Below are positions 11,801 through 21,313 of a stretch of 64,000 bases of DNA, one piece after another. The first letter of the stretch is position 1; each line of letters opens with the position of its first letter. The stretch comes from Serripes groenlandicus (Eukaryota; Mollusca; Bivalvia; Cardiida; Cardiidae): positions 57,077,385-57,141,384 of the forward strand of contig JASEVX010000007.1 in the NCBI GenBank assembly GCA_031761405.1. The letters run 5' to 3'. The notes under the pieces are model-generated. The model was not told where the DNA came from. It was given only the letters and a program-made list of their open reading frames with translations, and did no database searches. The position numbers and the translations under genes were made by a program.

Positions 11801-14800
11801 GTAAGTCATGATGTTTTATTATTCGTATAAAAGAGGGATGGGATACGATCTTTTATATTTGTTCCTTTCATTTGTTTCCGTTAACATTAGTTTTTTAGAT
11901 CAACATCTGTCATCAGATGTCTGTCGTCCGATGAAATCAGATTCTCTGAATTCAAAACAATGCCATGGGAGTGTTACCTATGTGTTCCTTCGTCTAAACT
12001 TATTCAAACCGTTCGTGTGCTCTGAACAAGCTAAAAGTAATATAATCTTGAAACGGCATCTCCTCCTAAATCACTGGTCTAAGTACACTATAGTGTTATA
12101 TTAATGCTCTATACAAGTTTGTTAAACACAACTGGTTAGCTCGGCTGGACTAGATGGCTGCTAGAGCTTTTTCACAGACCAAATTTAAAATTAATTGCAC
12201 TCAAATGTTCCTTGTGATGCCCTCTAACAAAACTATTCAAATCGTTCCGATCCGTTAAAAAGAGAACCCACGGAGCTACTTATAGCTTTAATGGTCTTAA
12301 CTCCTTAACAACTAATCCACTTTCAAAATTATTTTACACTAATGTCTTTTAAGCAGTTCTCTATCTCAATGTTCGAACCGCTATGCTCCCCTATACAAGA
12401 TGGCTGTCAGAAGTATATTCATAGGCTTACCGTACATTAAACATGTTCAAACGGTTCCGCACCACTGCACAAGCTAGTCGCTAGGGCTGATAATATATAT
12501 ATATATATATTTTCTTAGAAAGGCATTACCTCCTAAACCACTGGCCCAATTTAAAAATGATTTCACACAAGTATTCCATAGGTAGCTATCTACCAAACGT
12601 TTACACAAGATGACCACCAGAGCTGAAAATTACGGTGTTCCGTTAGGGCCATCGTTGTTTCGCGGTTTCGACCTAGGGTCGACAGTACGATAACGCGATG
12701 CGATAGTACGAAACGCGATGCGATAGTACGAAAACACGATGCGAAAGTTCGAAAACGCGATGCGAGGAGGCGATATTAATATCGTACTTTCGCGTCGCAC
12801 TTTCGCGATTTCGCATCGTGTTATCGTGGTTTCGACCTGGGGTATCGTACTATCGCATGGCCTTTTCGTACTATCGCATCGCGTTTTCGTACTATCGCAT
12901 CGCGTTTTCGTACTGTCGAAACCGCGAAACAACGATGGCCCTAATGGGACACCTAGGGTCGAAAGTACGAAAACGCAATGCGAAAGTACGATAACGCGAT
13001 GCGATAGGACGATAACGTGATCCGATAGTACGATACCCTAGGTCGAAACCACGATAACGCGATGCGATGCGAAAGTGCGATCCGAAAGTACGATATTAAT
13101 ATCGCCTCCTCGCATCGCGTTTTCGCAGTTTTGCATCGTGTTTTCGTACTTTCGCATCGCGTTTTCGTACTATCGCTTCGCGTTGTCTTACTATCGCATC
13201 GCGTTATGGTACTGGCGACCCTAGGTCAAAACAGCGAAACAACGATGGCCCTATCGGAACACCGTAGAAAATAGATTACTCTTTAAATGATGTCACCTAA
13301 GTGATGCGCAAGCCAATCCGGGCCGACACATTCCATCTCAAAGAAATGGAGGTATAGAGTAATGATTCCTGAAACAGAAAATCCACAGAAGGCGATAAGT
13401 GTCTGTCCGGGTAAGCCTGCGTGGCATGCTTAGGCTGGTCCGGGTCGATACTTTACGTAGACTCCACAATGTTGGTTTGCTCGTGGGATTACTCATTATC
13501 ACACTTTCTTCTTCCTTATCTTCAGCCTATGAATCCAGTTCTCAAGTAGCGGTACTATCAAATGGTGCATGTTTCCTTAGCAACGGTGGTATTTACCATA
13601 ACAACGGGGACACCTGGTATGAGTTAGTCGATATGTCGAATGGACAGGTATTTCAGCAAACTTATCCAGTTTAAATTAAAATTGAATATTATGACAGTTA
13701 GAAAGTTGTCAGTGAAATATAATTGGTGTGACGTGTTTAGTACAGTATGTTGGTTTTTACCGTTAAACTGCTTCCGGAATAGTATAATAGAATCGGCTTA
13801 CTTGAATAGGAAAACATTTAACATCCTCCAACAATAGAAGTATACTGTGATCATAAAACATTTGAACACATTTCTATAGAAAGAGTACTTTTTCTTTTCT
13901 AAATAAATTCTAGTTTACCCAGAATGCTTTTCAACAGCCGCTTGCTGCAAAGACATTCAAACATAGTCTGTATATACAAAGATGGTAAAGGATAAGAAGT
14001 TGTATCACGATTCACTAGCTGAACAGTCCACATGCAATTTAATCTCACGAAAGTTTAGAAGAACTTAAAAGAAACAAGTGAATAAGTGCGCATTACCGTT
14101 GTCTCTGGTATACCTCCGGGTTGGTAAATAGCATGGTCATGGTTTTAACCACACACAAAGTAAAAATGAGCCCCTCCATGGGAATATACGTTGACCTTTG
14201 CGAAAAATGTAGATCAAGACCAGCCTGTGACACCACAAGTCTGATCAAGATATAACACAGTTCACATAATATTGAGCCGTTCCGCGAGGAAACCAACATT
14301 GTGGATTATGCGTAAAGTATCGACCAGGATCAGCCTAATCATGCCGCGAAGCCTAACCTGGACAGACACGTTTCGTCTCCTGTGGATTTTCTGTTTCAGG
14401 AATCATAACTATATACCTCTATCCCCCTGTCACGGAATGTGCGGTCCGGATTAGCATGCGCGGACTGCGCAGGATGATCTTGGTCGATATATTCCGTGGA
14501 GGCCATACTGTTGGTTTTCTCGTGGGACGCTCAAATTACTTACACAAATCTGTTAGAAGCTTGTTATCGTGTATAATTTATATTCTGATAAGACTGAGCT
14601 GATTTATATAAACTTACACTGTATATAAAAGGTGACTGAGTCCAATTCCACCAACCTTACTTAGCGCTAAGTAAAACTTTTAAAACACTTAAAATAATAT
14701 TTCATAATTTTTGTTTCCGTAATAAGAGTGCCAAAATATGTCATCTCTTCATAAATGTTGTTAGTCAGCACGGTCACTATTTATGTCAACTTAGTCATTG

Positions 14801-17800
14801 ACATAAATACATTCATGTCATCTTAGTCATTGACATAAATACATTCTACCATTCATGATTTACAACGTATTAGTGAAACAACAATGCTGAAATGTGCTTT
14901 TAGTATTTATATATTAATACGCGCTTATTAAGGTTGGTGTAATTTGACGGTACCTTTCGCACCGGCGGACTCATGTGTCCTAAATACCGTAAAATGCAAG
15001 CTGAAGACTCATGAAAGGACTCCACTAGCACGGCTCACGTAAACACGTAGGTTGTGCAGATAAAAGTATGTTTGAATGGTGTTTTACGCCGCGTTCAGCA
15101 GTATTTCAGTTATATCACGTCGTTTCTAGAGTAAATAAATAGTTCATCCGGTATTATACAACTTCGCAGCCCTGAGCACAATCATTACTTCCTTTATTTT
15201 AAGTATTTGCTTGATCATCATCTATAACGTGTATTCATATTGTCTTAACATACCGAGCAAAAGGGTTTGTGTTTTTTAAAATGGTGGTAAAGTGTATGAC
15301 ATACTTTCTATTTAACCCTTTCCCACTTGCAGACGACATTAGAACATGAGATATTTTACATGACTGTTTTCAACTCTATTAAGTAATTATATTTGCAATT
15401 AAAGAAGGGATTTTGTAAATGTTTGCCTAGATGTTTTAATGAAAGTCATTTGCTGCAGTATTTTTGAATGTGGGAAAGAGTCAACTACATGTTAGTCAGT
15501 TACACGCACTTTTATCAGACGCTGACACTAATATCATCTAATAACACATACATTGTTCATCTTTTGCCTTAATAATTGTCTACGTTTATCCCAATTTCAG
15601 AAAGGTTGGGTAGACAGTTTCTATCTCAGTATATATTTGATGAATGTGTGTAACAGTTCTGCTAACGTCACCCGACAAAACTTCCACATCCCTTCGGGTA
15701 GGTTTGTCTTAAATTTATCTTATAGCATTAAGGTCTAGTCAACAATTTAACCCCATTTTTAACACATATGCAGTCATATCACGGTTGCCAGTTCACCTTA
15801 CTATATGTTTCAAGGCTATCTGACACCAGTCCTCCACACAGTAGTCTTTACTAGCAACTAGCTTCTTTCCACATAGGATGTTAACCCATTGGTGGTTTAC
15901 AAATGACCTAGCTGCGGTTCGAACTCACAACTCCTGGGAAATTTTGAAATTGATGGTTAATACTATTTTAAACGACGCTTATAACCATTGTCCAGCTGCT
16001 TCCAGGTGGTTTGTTAAACTAAATTGAGAACAATCCGGTATTGGCCACTAAATATTCCGCTCAGGATCAGATGATAACTCTCCAAGCAAGAGAACCTGCT
16101 ATTGAGTTTCTACAGATAGTATACCAATAAATACACACAGCAACGTTGATGAAGATTAGAAATAGACTTAACCTTCTCAACACCAACAAGAGAAAGTTGA
16201 TGCAAGGCATCAGTGTCGCCGGAAATGACTGCATTGATTTATTTATGTATTCTTGACTTTCCTTAGTCTATTCAATCATTAGGAACGCAGTAATGAAAAC
16301 ATTTGCTTATAAATTTTATATACATACCTATACATTAGGGTATCTATAAAAAATTAACGAAATGTGTACACATTTATCTGGCTTTAATTTAATTTTGCTG
16401 TTGTTACTTATTTAAATAATAGTATTCATTCATATAATTTCAATGTTTGTCAATCTTATTCGAATCACAAGGTAAATATCCTGGTATTGCTTTAAAGGGA
16501 GGTAATTTGAAGAAAACAAAAGTCTTCAAAAGGAGAAATATATCAGCATTACCGTCTACAGTTTAAATTGTTCTATTGTTTGTGGATTTAAAAATGTTCT
16601 TTTTTTCTTATTTCTACATGTACAACGAAATATTGCGGCTTCTCTTTGACGCTTTGCGTCAAACATTCGTCTTGTACTTGTCTAAAATAAAATAATATCA
16701 CTCGCTTTTTCATATCGAAATGCGCATGCGCGAAAATCGATGTTAAAGGTCACGAAACTACACAACAGAATAGGGTCTATATTTAGCTTAGAAACAGTTC
16801 CTACTTTAGATATTCATGGATTAACATTATTAAATGAATTCTACACAAATCAAGACATCTCTTTGAACATGAAAATAACATTTAGTAAGTTAAAATTGCT
16901 ATTAAAAGGAGAATCCGAAATTGACCTCAATGATGACACATAAGAGTCTGCATTAGGGGATGTTGGTTCACGTCTTGAAGGGACCACTTTTGTCTTCGTA
17001 AATAAGACACAAAACTTAAATGCGAGTGAAATAAAAAAAACTGCAAACATTAAAAAATCGGAATATTTATTTCATTTTAGATGTGTCATTTATTAGTGTT
17101 CGTAAACAATCACAATTGTAATATGTTCAAATCATCTAGATTTGTTTCTTTCTAATAATAAGCCGCCCTCCCATGTGATTTCCGAAAAGCTATTAAAAAT
17201 AGAAGTCGCGGGCTTCTGCCCGGCGACTAATGACAATATTTAGCTTTTTGCAAACAATACAGATTCGAGCTGTCTCATCTGACATCAGCATTGTTTGCCT
17301 TTTAGTGCAGTTAAATTTATAGTTGCAAAATTACCGACATAAAGATAAATTATGTCATAAATAAGTTTGCAATTCAAACAGATTGCTGTAATAGTAAAAT
17401 ACAATTAAATTATACAAGTTCATGTCATCATTCATGACATTCACTTCATATCCCTTTATCTTTTAAAACAGGAACACCTGCTGACTGTGTTATATATGGA
17501 ACGTAAGTCGTTTAAATAATTTAGTTTAAACAAATATGTTTGTATTATATAAAGGTGCATGTACAATACAAGTGAATCAAACACGTGTTTAAAAACTAAT
17601 TTCTCTACTGAAGACTTTATTTAGTTCAATCTTTTTGGAAACAGACACGAAATTATTTGACTTCCACACCTAAACAATGGACGACTTTTTAAAACACTAT
17701 TGGAAAAGGAGAAATGCTCCTAACGTTGTTTCTATTAATGTTAATATATGGTTTGTCTTTAATATTTAAGAATTAATCATGAAGATCTTTGACCTTTGTT

Positions 17801-20259
17801 TGATGTTTCACGTTGCTTTCAACATTTTTATTAATTATTTCAATGCGTTTCCTAGACCTGTAAGTTACCAGTACTGCTGATTAATTTATCCTGACACCAG
17901 CGAGTCAGTTGTAATACTGAGCAGGGGCGTAGCTTTGCAATACTCAATGTGTAGGCCGTCTCGTGAAAAAATCAACATTGTGGACTCTGCGTAAAGTATC
18001 GACCCGGATCAGCCTAAGCATACCACACAGGCCTACCCGGATAGACACTTTTCGCCTCCTGTGGATTTTCTGTTTCAGGAATAACTACTCTATACATCTA
18101 TCCTACTAAGACGGGATGTGTCGGCCGGATCAGTCTGCGCGGACAGCGCAGGCTGATCTGGTCGATACATTACGCAGATATCTATCGGCACAGCTGCATC
18201 TTTGGGCATTTTGAGAAAAATATGTGGAGGCACGCGCCTACAGTGACTAAAGGGAGCTACGCCCCTGCTGAGCGGTAAGGTGGAAAAGCCATTACGACAA
18301 TTTTAATGTGTTGGTATTACGCGGCCAGTGATCGAAATCGTGAGCCTCCTCGACCGCAGCAGACGCTCTACATTCGACCGTCGTAAATAAATTACTATTG
18401 TTAATTGGAAAATTAACATGATTACCGATAAAAAGTTGTAAAATGTTAAGATTATATTCTTTAATCATACCATACGAAAACCGACTTTTAAATATTTACG
18501 TATCAGTAATACTCGGATCATCGGTCAGGCATTTACATGCGTTGTAGGGAGCTATTGTTTTTTTTTAGAACCTAACCATTTCCCGAATGATTTCTGAAAA
18601 AGATTTAACAAAAGGTAAAATTGATAATAACGGGCAATATCTCCTTTTGGCCCAATATTTTTTTTTGTTTTCACTTTATTCAAAATTATACTTTCATTCA
18701 TTTTTTGCCGAGATGAATACAAAGTTGTCTTCTGCAGATGTGTTGTCTGTTGGAGAGGGTTAGTTTTTCCCTTAAATACAACATATAGACGCTTTCTGAT
18801 GCCTCCGCATTAGCCGACTTTGAAGACGACTCGGCAAAAGCACAGAACATCCCTTTAAATGAAAGGACATGGTGACAAAACTAAAAATTGCTCGTTCTGA
18901 ACAATTTCTTCTTTTGTTGTCATGTTTTCAAAAGCCGTCTGCTGCAGAGGCGTCAGAAAGCGTCTTTATGAGGTAAAGGTTAAACTGGCGTTTCTCTTTG
19001 ATAGAAAGTACACTCATGGCCAAGGTTTCTCCTCCCACAACATGGACTGTATTTGTGACGATGGCGCTGCATTGTGCTCACTGGGCGGGAAGCACTGTTT
19101 CTCCGGCGGAGTGTAAGTCTAGCAGAACTATTTTTGTGATGTTTCACTTATATTACTTTAGGGAGTTTAACGCAGTTTTCAATTGTATACCAGTTATGTC
19201 TCCCTGGCCAGTTGACCAATTTATGTTTTGTTCTTGCTCTCTCGCACATGTATTTCATACAATATTCTTCACAGGCAACTGGCTTCCATCTAACCTACTT
19301 TTAGCCCATGTGTAAAGACGAAAGACGCGTGGCCAGTTGACCAATTTATGTTTTGTTCTTGCTCTCTCGCACATGTATTTCATACAACATTTTTCACAGG
19401 CAACTGGCTTCCCTCGAACCTACATTTAGCCCATGTTTAAAGACATTCTTCACAGGCAACTGGTTTCCCTCGAACCTACATTTAGCCCATGTTTAAAGAC
19501 GAAAGACGCGCATCACGCTGACTATTCTCAATCATCGGAAAGAAGGAATAACCGAAAATCTAAACTGGAATATATTGTTATGATTAAGCAGAAAATGGAC
19601 ATTCTAACATGACCCATTTTAGTTTAGTTTATATTACATCGATTGTGAAGCCAGTTCGTACAATTTATACCCTGTCTCACATGCATACGTATTTTTACTC
19701 ATCAACTCATCAATTGAAACGTTGTGACAAAGGAAGAAATAACCCCTCCCTCCTCGATTGTGAAGCCAGTTCGTACAATTTATACCCTGTCTCACATGCA
19801 GACGTATTTTTACTCATCAACTCATCAATTGAAACATTGTGACAAAGGGAGAAATAACCCCTCCCTCGGTTTTAATGTCCAATGGAATTGTACGATACAA
19901 CCAACGTCAGTGATAAACAATCAGCAATCGCAGCTTCTCTATCTCGTTTATGTATATGGGTTATCTTACCTGTTTTCTCTCGAACGATTTGGTTAGCGAT
20001 TGTTTGATTGGCTGACGCAAAGGTCAATCTAAGCTGACCTGTATGGGACAGACATCAGATGCATATACGAGCTAGCAAAGTTTAAGTCTGGTTTTAATAA
20101 GATTGAAACTTCCTCAAAAATATCATGATCTGTACCTTTGTTCTCGTGGATAATTTCAGAGTGTATAAAGACGGACAAACATTCACTACAAACGGAAACA
20201 CATGTGATTGCCAACAGGGAACGTTTAATTGCGGCAGTTCACCGAGTGTAGGAAAATAA
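11653..20259 (+). CDS. secreted SH3b-like / VWC-like cysteine-rich protein, 201 aa, six exons
   Basis: Six exons (11653-11800, 13526-13647, 15601-15697, 17472-17502, 19005-19112, 20160-20259) join in phase into 606 nt ending in TAA, each intron GT-AG. Residues 1-25 form a signal peptide (hydrophobic INIVHVLAIFVS core). Residues about 34-100 resemble a bacterial-type SH3 (SH3b) domain: CLCINEPNVKAVSNP, then a glycine/aromatic block ending GDTWYEL, then NGQKGWVDSFYL. Residues 128-193 hold two copies of a VWC-like motif, C-x(n)-Y-x-[HD]-GQ-x-F-x(n)-C-x-C-x-x-G-x(3)-C. Sequons are at N108 and N112. In other invertebrates secreted SH3b proteins can bind or cut bacterial walls, but no catalytic domain is present here. 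Binding or an extracellular structural role is inference. Family assignment is from pattern only. Confidence 0.85.
11801..11974. other. start of intron 1
   Basis: A short open frame starting in the donor (11808) reads into the intron and has no family resemblance. I treat it as non-coding. Confidence 0.5.
11975..12629. repeat. degenerate ~200-bp tandem repeat in intron 1
   Basis: Recurring blocks are TCAAACCGTTC-like, ACAAGATGGCTGxxAGA and GGCATxxCCTCCTAAAxCAC (near 11990/12060, 12150, 12240, 12400/12440, 12520, 12607). Copies are diverged and irregularly spaced. A (TA)n run lies at about 12490-12510. The CpG palindrome at 12630 is inserted at its right edge. Confidence 0.5.
12630..13264. 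mobile_element. CpG-rich nested palindrome, non-autonomous TIR element
   Basis: The ends are inverted copies of ACGGTGTTCCG followed by GGGCCATCGTTGTTTCG, flanked by TA on both sides. Inside are two palindromic halves (about 12645-12945 and 12946-13264), each centred on CGATATTAATATCG (near 12771 and 13091). Each arm is built from ~20-21-bp repeats of the type TACGAAAACGCGATGCGATAG (one base dropped in some copies). CpG density is far above the surrounding AT-rich intron. No transposase frame exists; the 70-100 codon frames simply read the repeats (CDSTKTR-type periodicity). I cannot name the family. Confidence 0.85.
13305..13488 (-). mobile_element. palindromic GC-rich MITE (CRISP-unrelated, family F), 5'-truncated
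   Basis: Family F recurs at 14.3, 18.0, 43.7, 45.1 and 58.0 kb. Signature blocks are CCAACATTGTGGACTC, GTAAAGTATCGACC, GATCAGCCT, GACAGACACTTTTCGCC, TGTGGATTTTCTGTTTCAGG and CGGAATGTGTCGGCC. This copy is in the reverse direction and lacks one end. Its other end, TTTGCTCGTGGGA, stops 37 bp upstream of exon 2 of the SH3b-like gene. Confidence 0.8.
13526..13647 (+). CDS. secreted SH3b-like protein, exon 2
   Basis: The acceptor is a pyrimidine-rich TTCTTCCTTATCTTCAG. It encodes Pro50 (shared) to Gln90, including ACFLSNGGIYHNNGDTWYEL, the Gly/aromatic strand pattern typical of SH3b domains. The donor is CAG|GTATTT, phase 0. An open frame that continues upstream into the MITE is not coding. Confidence 0.85.
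14274..14532 (+). mobile_element. family F palindromic MITE, near full length
   Basis: It begins GAGCCGTTCCGCGAGGAAAC and ends TTGGTTTTCTCGTGGGACGC, which are inverted relatives. The interior has the family blocks ending GGACTGCGCAGGATGATCTT. This is the best complete single copy outside the giant inverted repeat. Confidence 0.85.
15080..15200 (-). repeat. SINE fragment, minus orientation
   Basis: The plus strand shows GTTTTACGCCGCGTTCAGCA and TTATATCACGTCGTTTC, the SINE tail and core blocks. The tRNA-like head is absent. Confidence 0.6.
15312..15484 (+). mobile_element. TTAA MITE copy
   Basis: It opens TTTAACCCTTTCCCACTTGC and closes TGTGGGAAAGAGTCAAC. The interior holds TTTTCAACTCTATT and TTTGCCTAGATGTTTT. 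The inner palindrome typical of the family is eroded. It lies in intron 2, 117 bp upstream of exon 3. Confidence 0.75.
15601..15697 (+). CDS. secreted SH3b-like protein, exon 3
   Basis: The acceptor CCCAATTTCAG follows a T-rich tract. It encodes residues 91-122: KGWVDSFYLSIYL completes the SH3b-like fold (compare the NGQxGWVxxxYL ending common in this domain), followed by a linker with Cys107 and sequons NSS and NVT. The donor is CGG|GTAGGT, leaving one base. Confidence 0.85.
15745..15990 (-). repeat. tRNA-derived SINE, minus orientation
   Basis: Core blocks TTTTTAACACATATGCAGTC and ATATCACGGTTGCCAGTTCA are followed by a block near 15905 with GCGGTTCGAACTCACAACTC, the complement of a tRNA B-box. 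It lies 47 bp downstream of the exon 3 donor. Confidence 0.65.
15991..17471. other. intron 3 remainder, nothing recognised
   Basis: AT-rich. Two overlapping 66-67 codon frames on opposite strands near 16740-17050 show no family resemblance, and I see no long repeats. Confidence 0.5.
17472..17502 (+). CDS. secreted SH3b-like protein, exon 4 (31-nt micro-exon)
   Basis: The acceptor is TTTTAAAACAG and the donor AC|GTAAGT. It encodes GTPADCVIYG plus two bases of the next codon. It is needed to keep frame between exons 3 and 5 and supplies Cys128, the first cysteine of VWC-like repeat 1. It is too short for ordinary ORF searches. The phase match on both sides is the main evidence. Confidence 0.8.
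17922..18267. mobile_element. hAT-like MITE with CAGGGGCGTAGCT ends
   Basis: The terminal inverted repeats CAGGGGCGTAGCT and AGCTACGCCCCTG are perfect over 13 bp. CAGGGGCG is a common hAT terminus. The flanks share CTGAG, consistent with part of an 8-bp target duplication. The interior is mostly a family F MITE that inserted later, so three elements are nested here. Confidence 0.8.
17953..18188 (+). mobile_element. family F MITE nested in the hAT-like MITE
   Basis: It begins GGCCGTCTCGTGAAAAAATC and has the GTAAAGTATCGACCCGGATC, TTCTGTTTCAGGAATAACTA and GGTCGATACATTACGCAGAT blocks in family order. The distal TTTTCTCGTGG end is lost. Confidence 0.8.
18573..18763 (+). mobile_element. TTAA MITE copy, eroded
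   Basis: CTAACCATTTCCCGAATG at the left and GTTGGAGAGGGTTAG at the right are diverged inverted ends. The interior retains a block reading ATATCTCCTTTTGGCCC and a TACTTTCATTCATTTTTTGC block. Confidence 0.65.
18774..18983 (+). mobile_element. TTAA MITE copy abutting exon 5
   Basis: The left half reads AGACGCTTTCTGATGCCTCC. The right half reads GCCGTCTGCTGCAGAGGCGT, CAGAAAGCGTCTTTATGAGG, then TAAAGGTTAA. The inner hairpin is partly kept (GCTCGTTCTGAACAATTTCT). Its right end lies about 21 bp before the exon 5 start, so its edge is inside the polypyrimidine/branch region of that intron. Confidence 0.8.
19005..19112 (+). CDS. secreted SH3b-like protein, exon 5 (VWC-like repeat 1)
   Basis: The acceptor is TTTCTCTTTGATAG and the donor GT|GTAAGT. 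It encodes residues 134-168 with the last base of codon 133. KYTHGQGF, then MDCICDDGAALC complete the first Y-x-H-G-Q-x-F / C-x-C-x-x-G-x(3)-C motif (Cys148, 150, 157). CFSGG opens the second (Cys164). Confidence 0.87.
19165..19510 (-). repeat. SINE-core fragment with internal tandem duplication
   Basis: It starts with a SINE tail block (GTTTAACGCAGTTTTCAATT). A ~126-bp unit beginning GGCCAGTTGACCAATTTATG occurs at 19207 and 19331. A third partial unit starts at about 19442 with ATTCTTCACAGGCAACTGG. GAAAGACGCG marks the unit ends. Confidence 0.75.
19639..19869 (+). repeat. 115-bp tandem duplication
   Basis: Two near-identical copies start at TCGATTGTGAAGCCAGTTCG (about 19640 and 19755). They end in AAATAACCCCTCCCT. 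Only a few bases differ, so this is a recent duplication. Frames across it are repeat artefacts. Confidence 0.9.
20160..20259 (+). CDS. secreted SH3b-like protein, exon 6 (VWC-like repeat 2, C-terminus)
   Basis: The acceptor is GATAATTTCAG. It encodes VYKDGQTFTTNGNTCDCQQG, then TFNCGSSPSVGK and TAA (20257-20259). The Y-x-D-G-Q-x-F and C-x-C-x-x-G-x(3)-C spacing repeats that of exon 5, supporting the join. AATAAA overlaps the stop (20255-20260), too close to serve as the poly(A) signal; another AATAAA lies near 20680. Confidence 0.87.
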
Positions 20260-20265
20260 AGGGAT

Positions 20266-21313
20266 CAGGCCATTTCCCACATGCAGACGCAGTTTTACAT
20301 TGGTGCAGCAGACGTATTTTGAAAAACATTGTTACAGACTGTCATACGGACAGATTTATCAGTTTGAGCAATGTATTCCTTTTTGACACAATTTTTTAAC
20401 ACTTTTCAAAAATCAATCTTTCATCTTTGGATATTTTTCAAACGTTTGCATATACATTGTTAAGTCGTATGCTATATATATATATATATGTTGATTGTGG
20501 GAAAGGGTTTGATTGAGTCACGTTACGGGAATACCGACCTTTAGGAGTGTGCGACCAGCGAACTGTCAGATAGATATTCTATAACCTCTTCTCATTTCTC
20601 ACCTGCAGCATAGCTGTAGACGACTTTTGAAAACATTGTAGCCAAAGGTGAAATTTCTCATGTTTCAACTTTATTTAACAATAAAACTATCTTTTATGGA
20701 GATTTTTCAGGTTTTTGTCAGTATGTTTTCAAAGTCGTCTGCTGCAGATTGTTTATTGTATGTGGGAAAGTGTTAAGAATGATAAAATAAGCCGTGCTCC
20801 GGGGAATGAACTACTTCCACATTCAGACGCTTTCTGATGCCTATTTTGCAGACGACTTTTGGAAACACTGGCAAAAGGAGAAATTCATCTTTATGGGAAA
20901 TTCCTCCTTTTGTCACAATGTGTTCACTATTATTCAGTAACTGTTCTTTCATCTGTAGAGCGTTTCCATATGTTTAACTACATGTCTTCAAAGTCGTCTG
21001 CTGCAGATTTGTTGCATGCGGGAAAGTGATAACATTGTGTATTTACGGGCTGTCTAATCTTGGACTGCACTGCTCGCTAATATAACAAACAATCTGTATA
21101 GATACCACTTACATACAGTGTACATTAATCCTTTCCCACATGCAGACGCGTTCTGCCGCCTCTGCAACAGACGACCTTTGAAAACGTTATGGCAAAAAAA
21201 GAAATGTCTCATCATATTTTCAGTGATATTTTTTTTATATTGTCCAATATTTTTGCCAAGATGTTTTCAAAGTCGTCTGCTGAAAATGTGTTGTGTATTT
21301 TGAAAGCAATAAG
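20266..21313 (+). mobile_element. cluster of four TTAA MITEs in one direction
   Basis: Copies lie at about 20266-20512, 20583-20776, 20812-21033 and 21124-21313. Each opens with a CCxTTTCCCACATGCAGACG-like block and closes with GTCGTCTGCTGCAGATTTGT, then a GTGGGAAAG-like end. The first has a (TA)n insertion near 20475. The cluster starts seven bases after the stop codon of the SH3b-like gene, so the transcript's 3' UTR probably contains MITE sequence. Confidence 0.8.

Larger units (their letters stand above)
13648..15600. other. intron 2 of the SH3b-like gene
   Basis: Apart from the family F MITE (14274-14532), a SINE fragment and a TTAA MITE, nothing is recognised. A short direct repeat (TCATTGACATAAATACATTC) occurs twice near 14800-14850. 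Confidence 0.6.
17850..18380 (-). repeat. SINE split by a nested MITE insertion
   Basis: The left part carries a SINE core block (TATCCTGACACCAGCGAGTC). The right part carries a reversed tRNA-like head (B-box complement near 18325: GTGATCGAAATCGTGAGCC). The two halves are separated by the CAGGGGCGT element at 17922-18267 and share CTGAG at the break. Confidence 0.65.

Noticed and set aside
12630..13274. 70-100 codon frames in the CpG-rich element (repeated CDSTKTR or VFVLSHR)
   Set aside because: They read the ~21-bp repeats in a frame that happens to stay open; both strands and both halves do the same.
13399..13525. Extension of the SH3b-like protein upstream of exon 2
   Set aside because: The open frame runs into a family F MITE, and a strong acceptor at 13525 matches the phase of exon 1.
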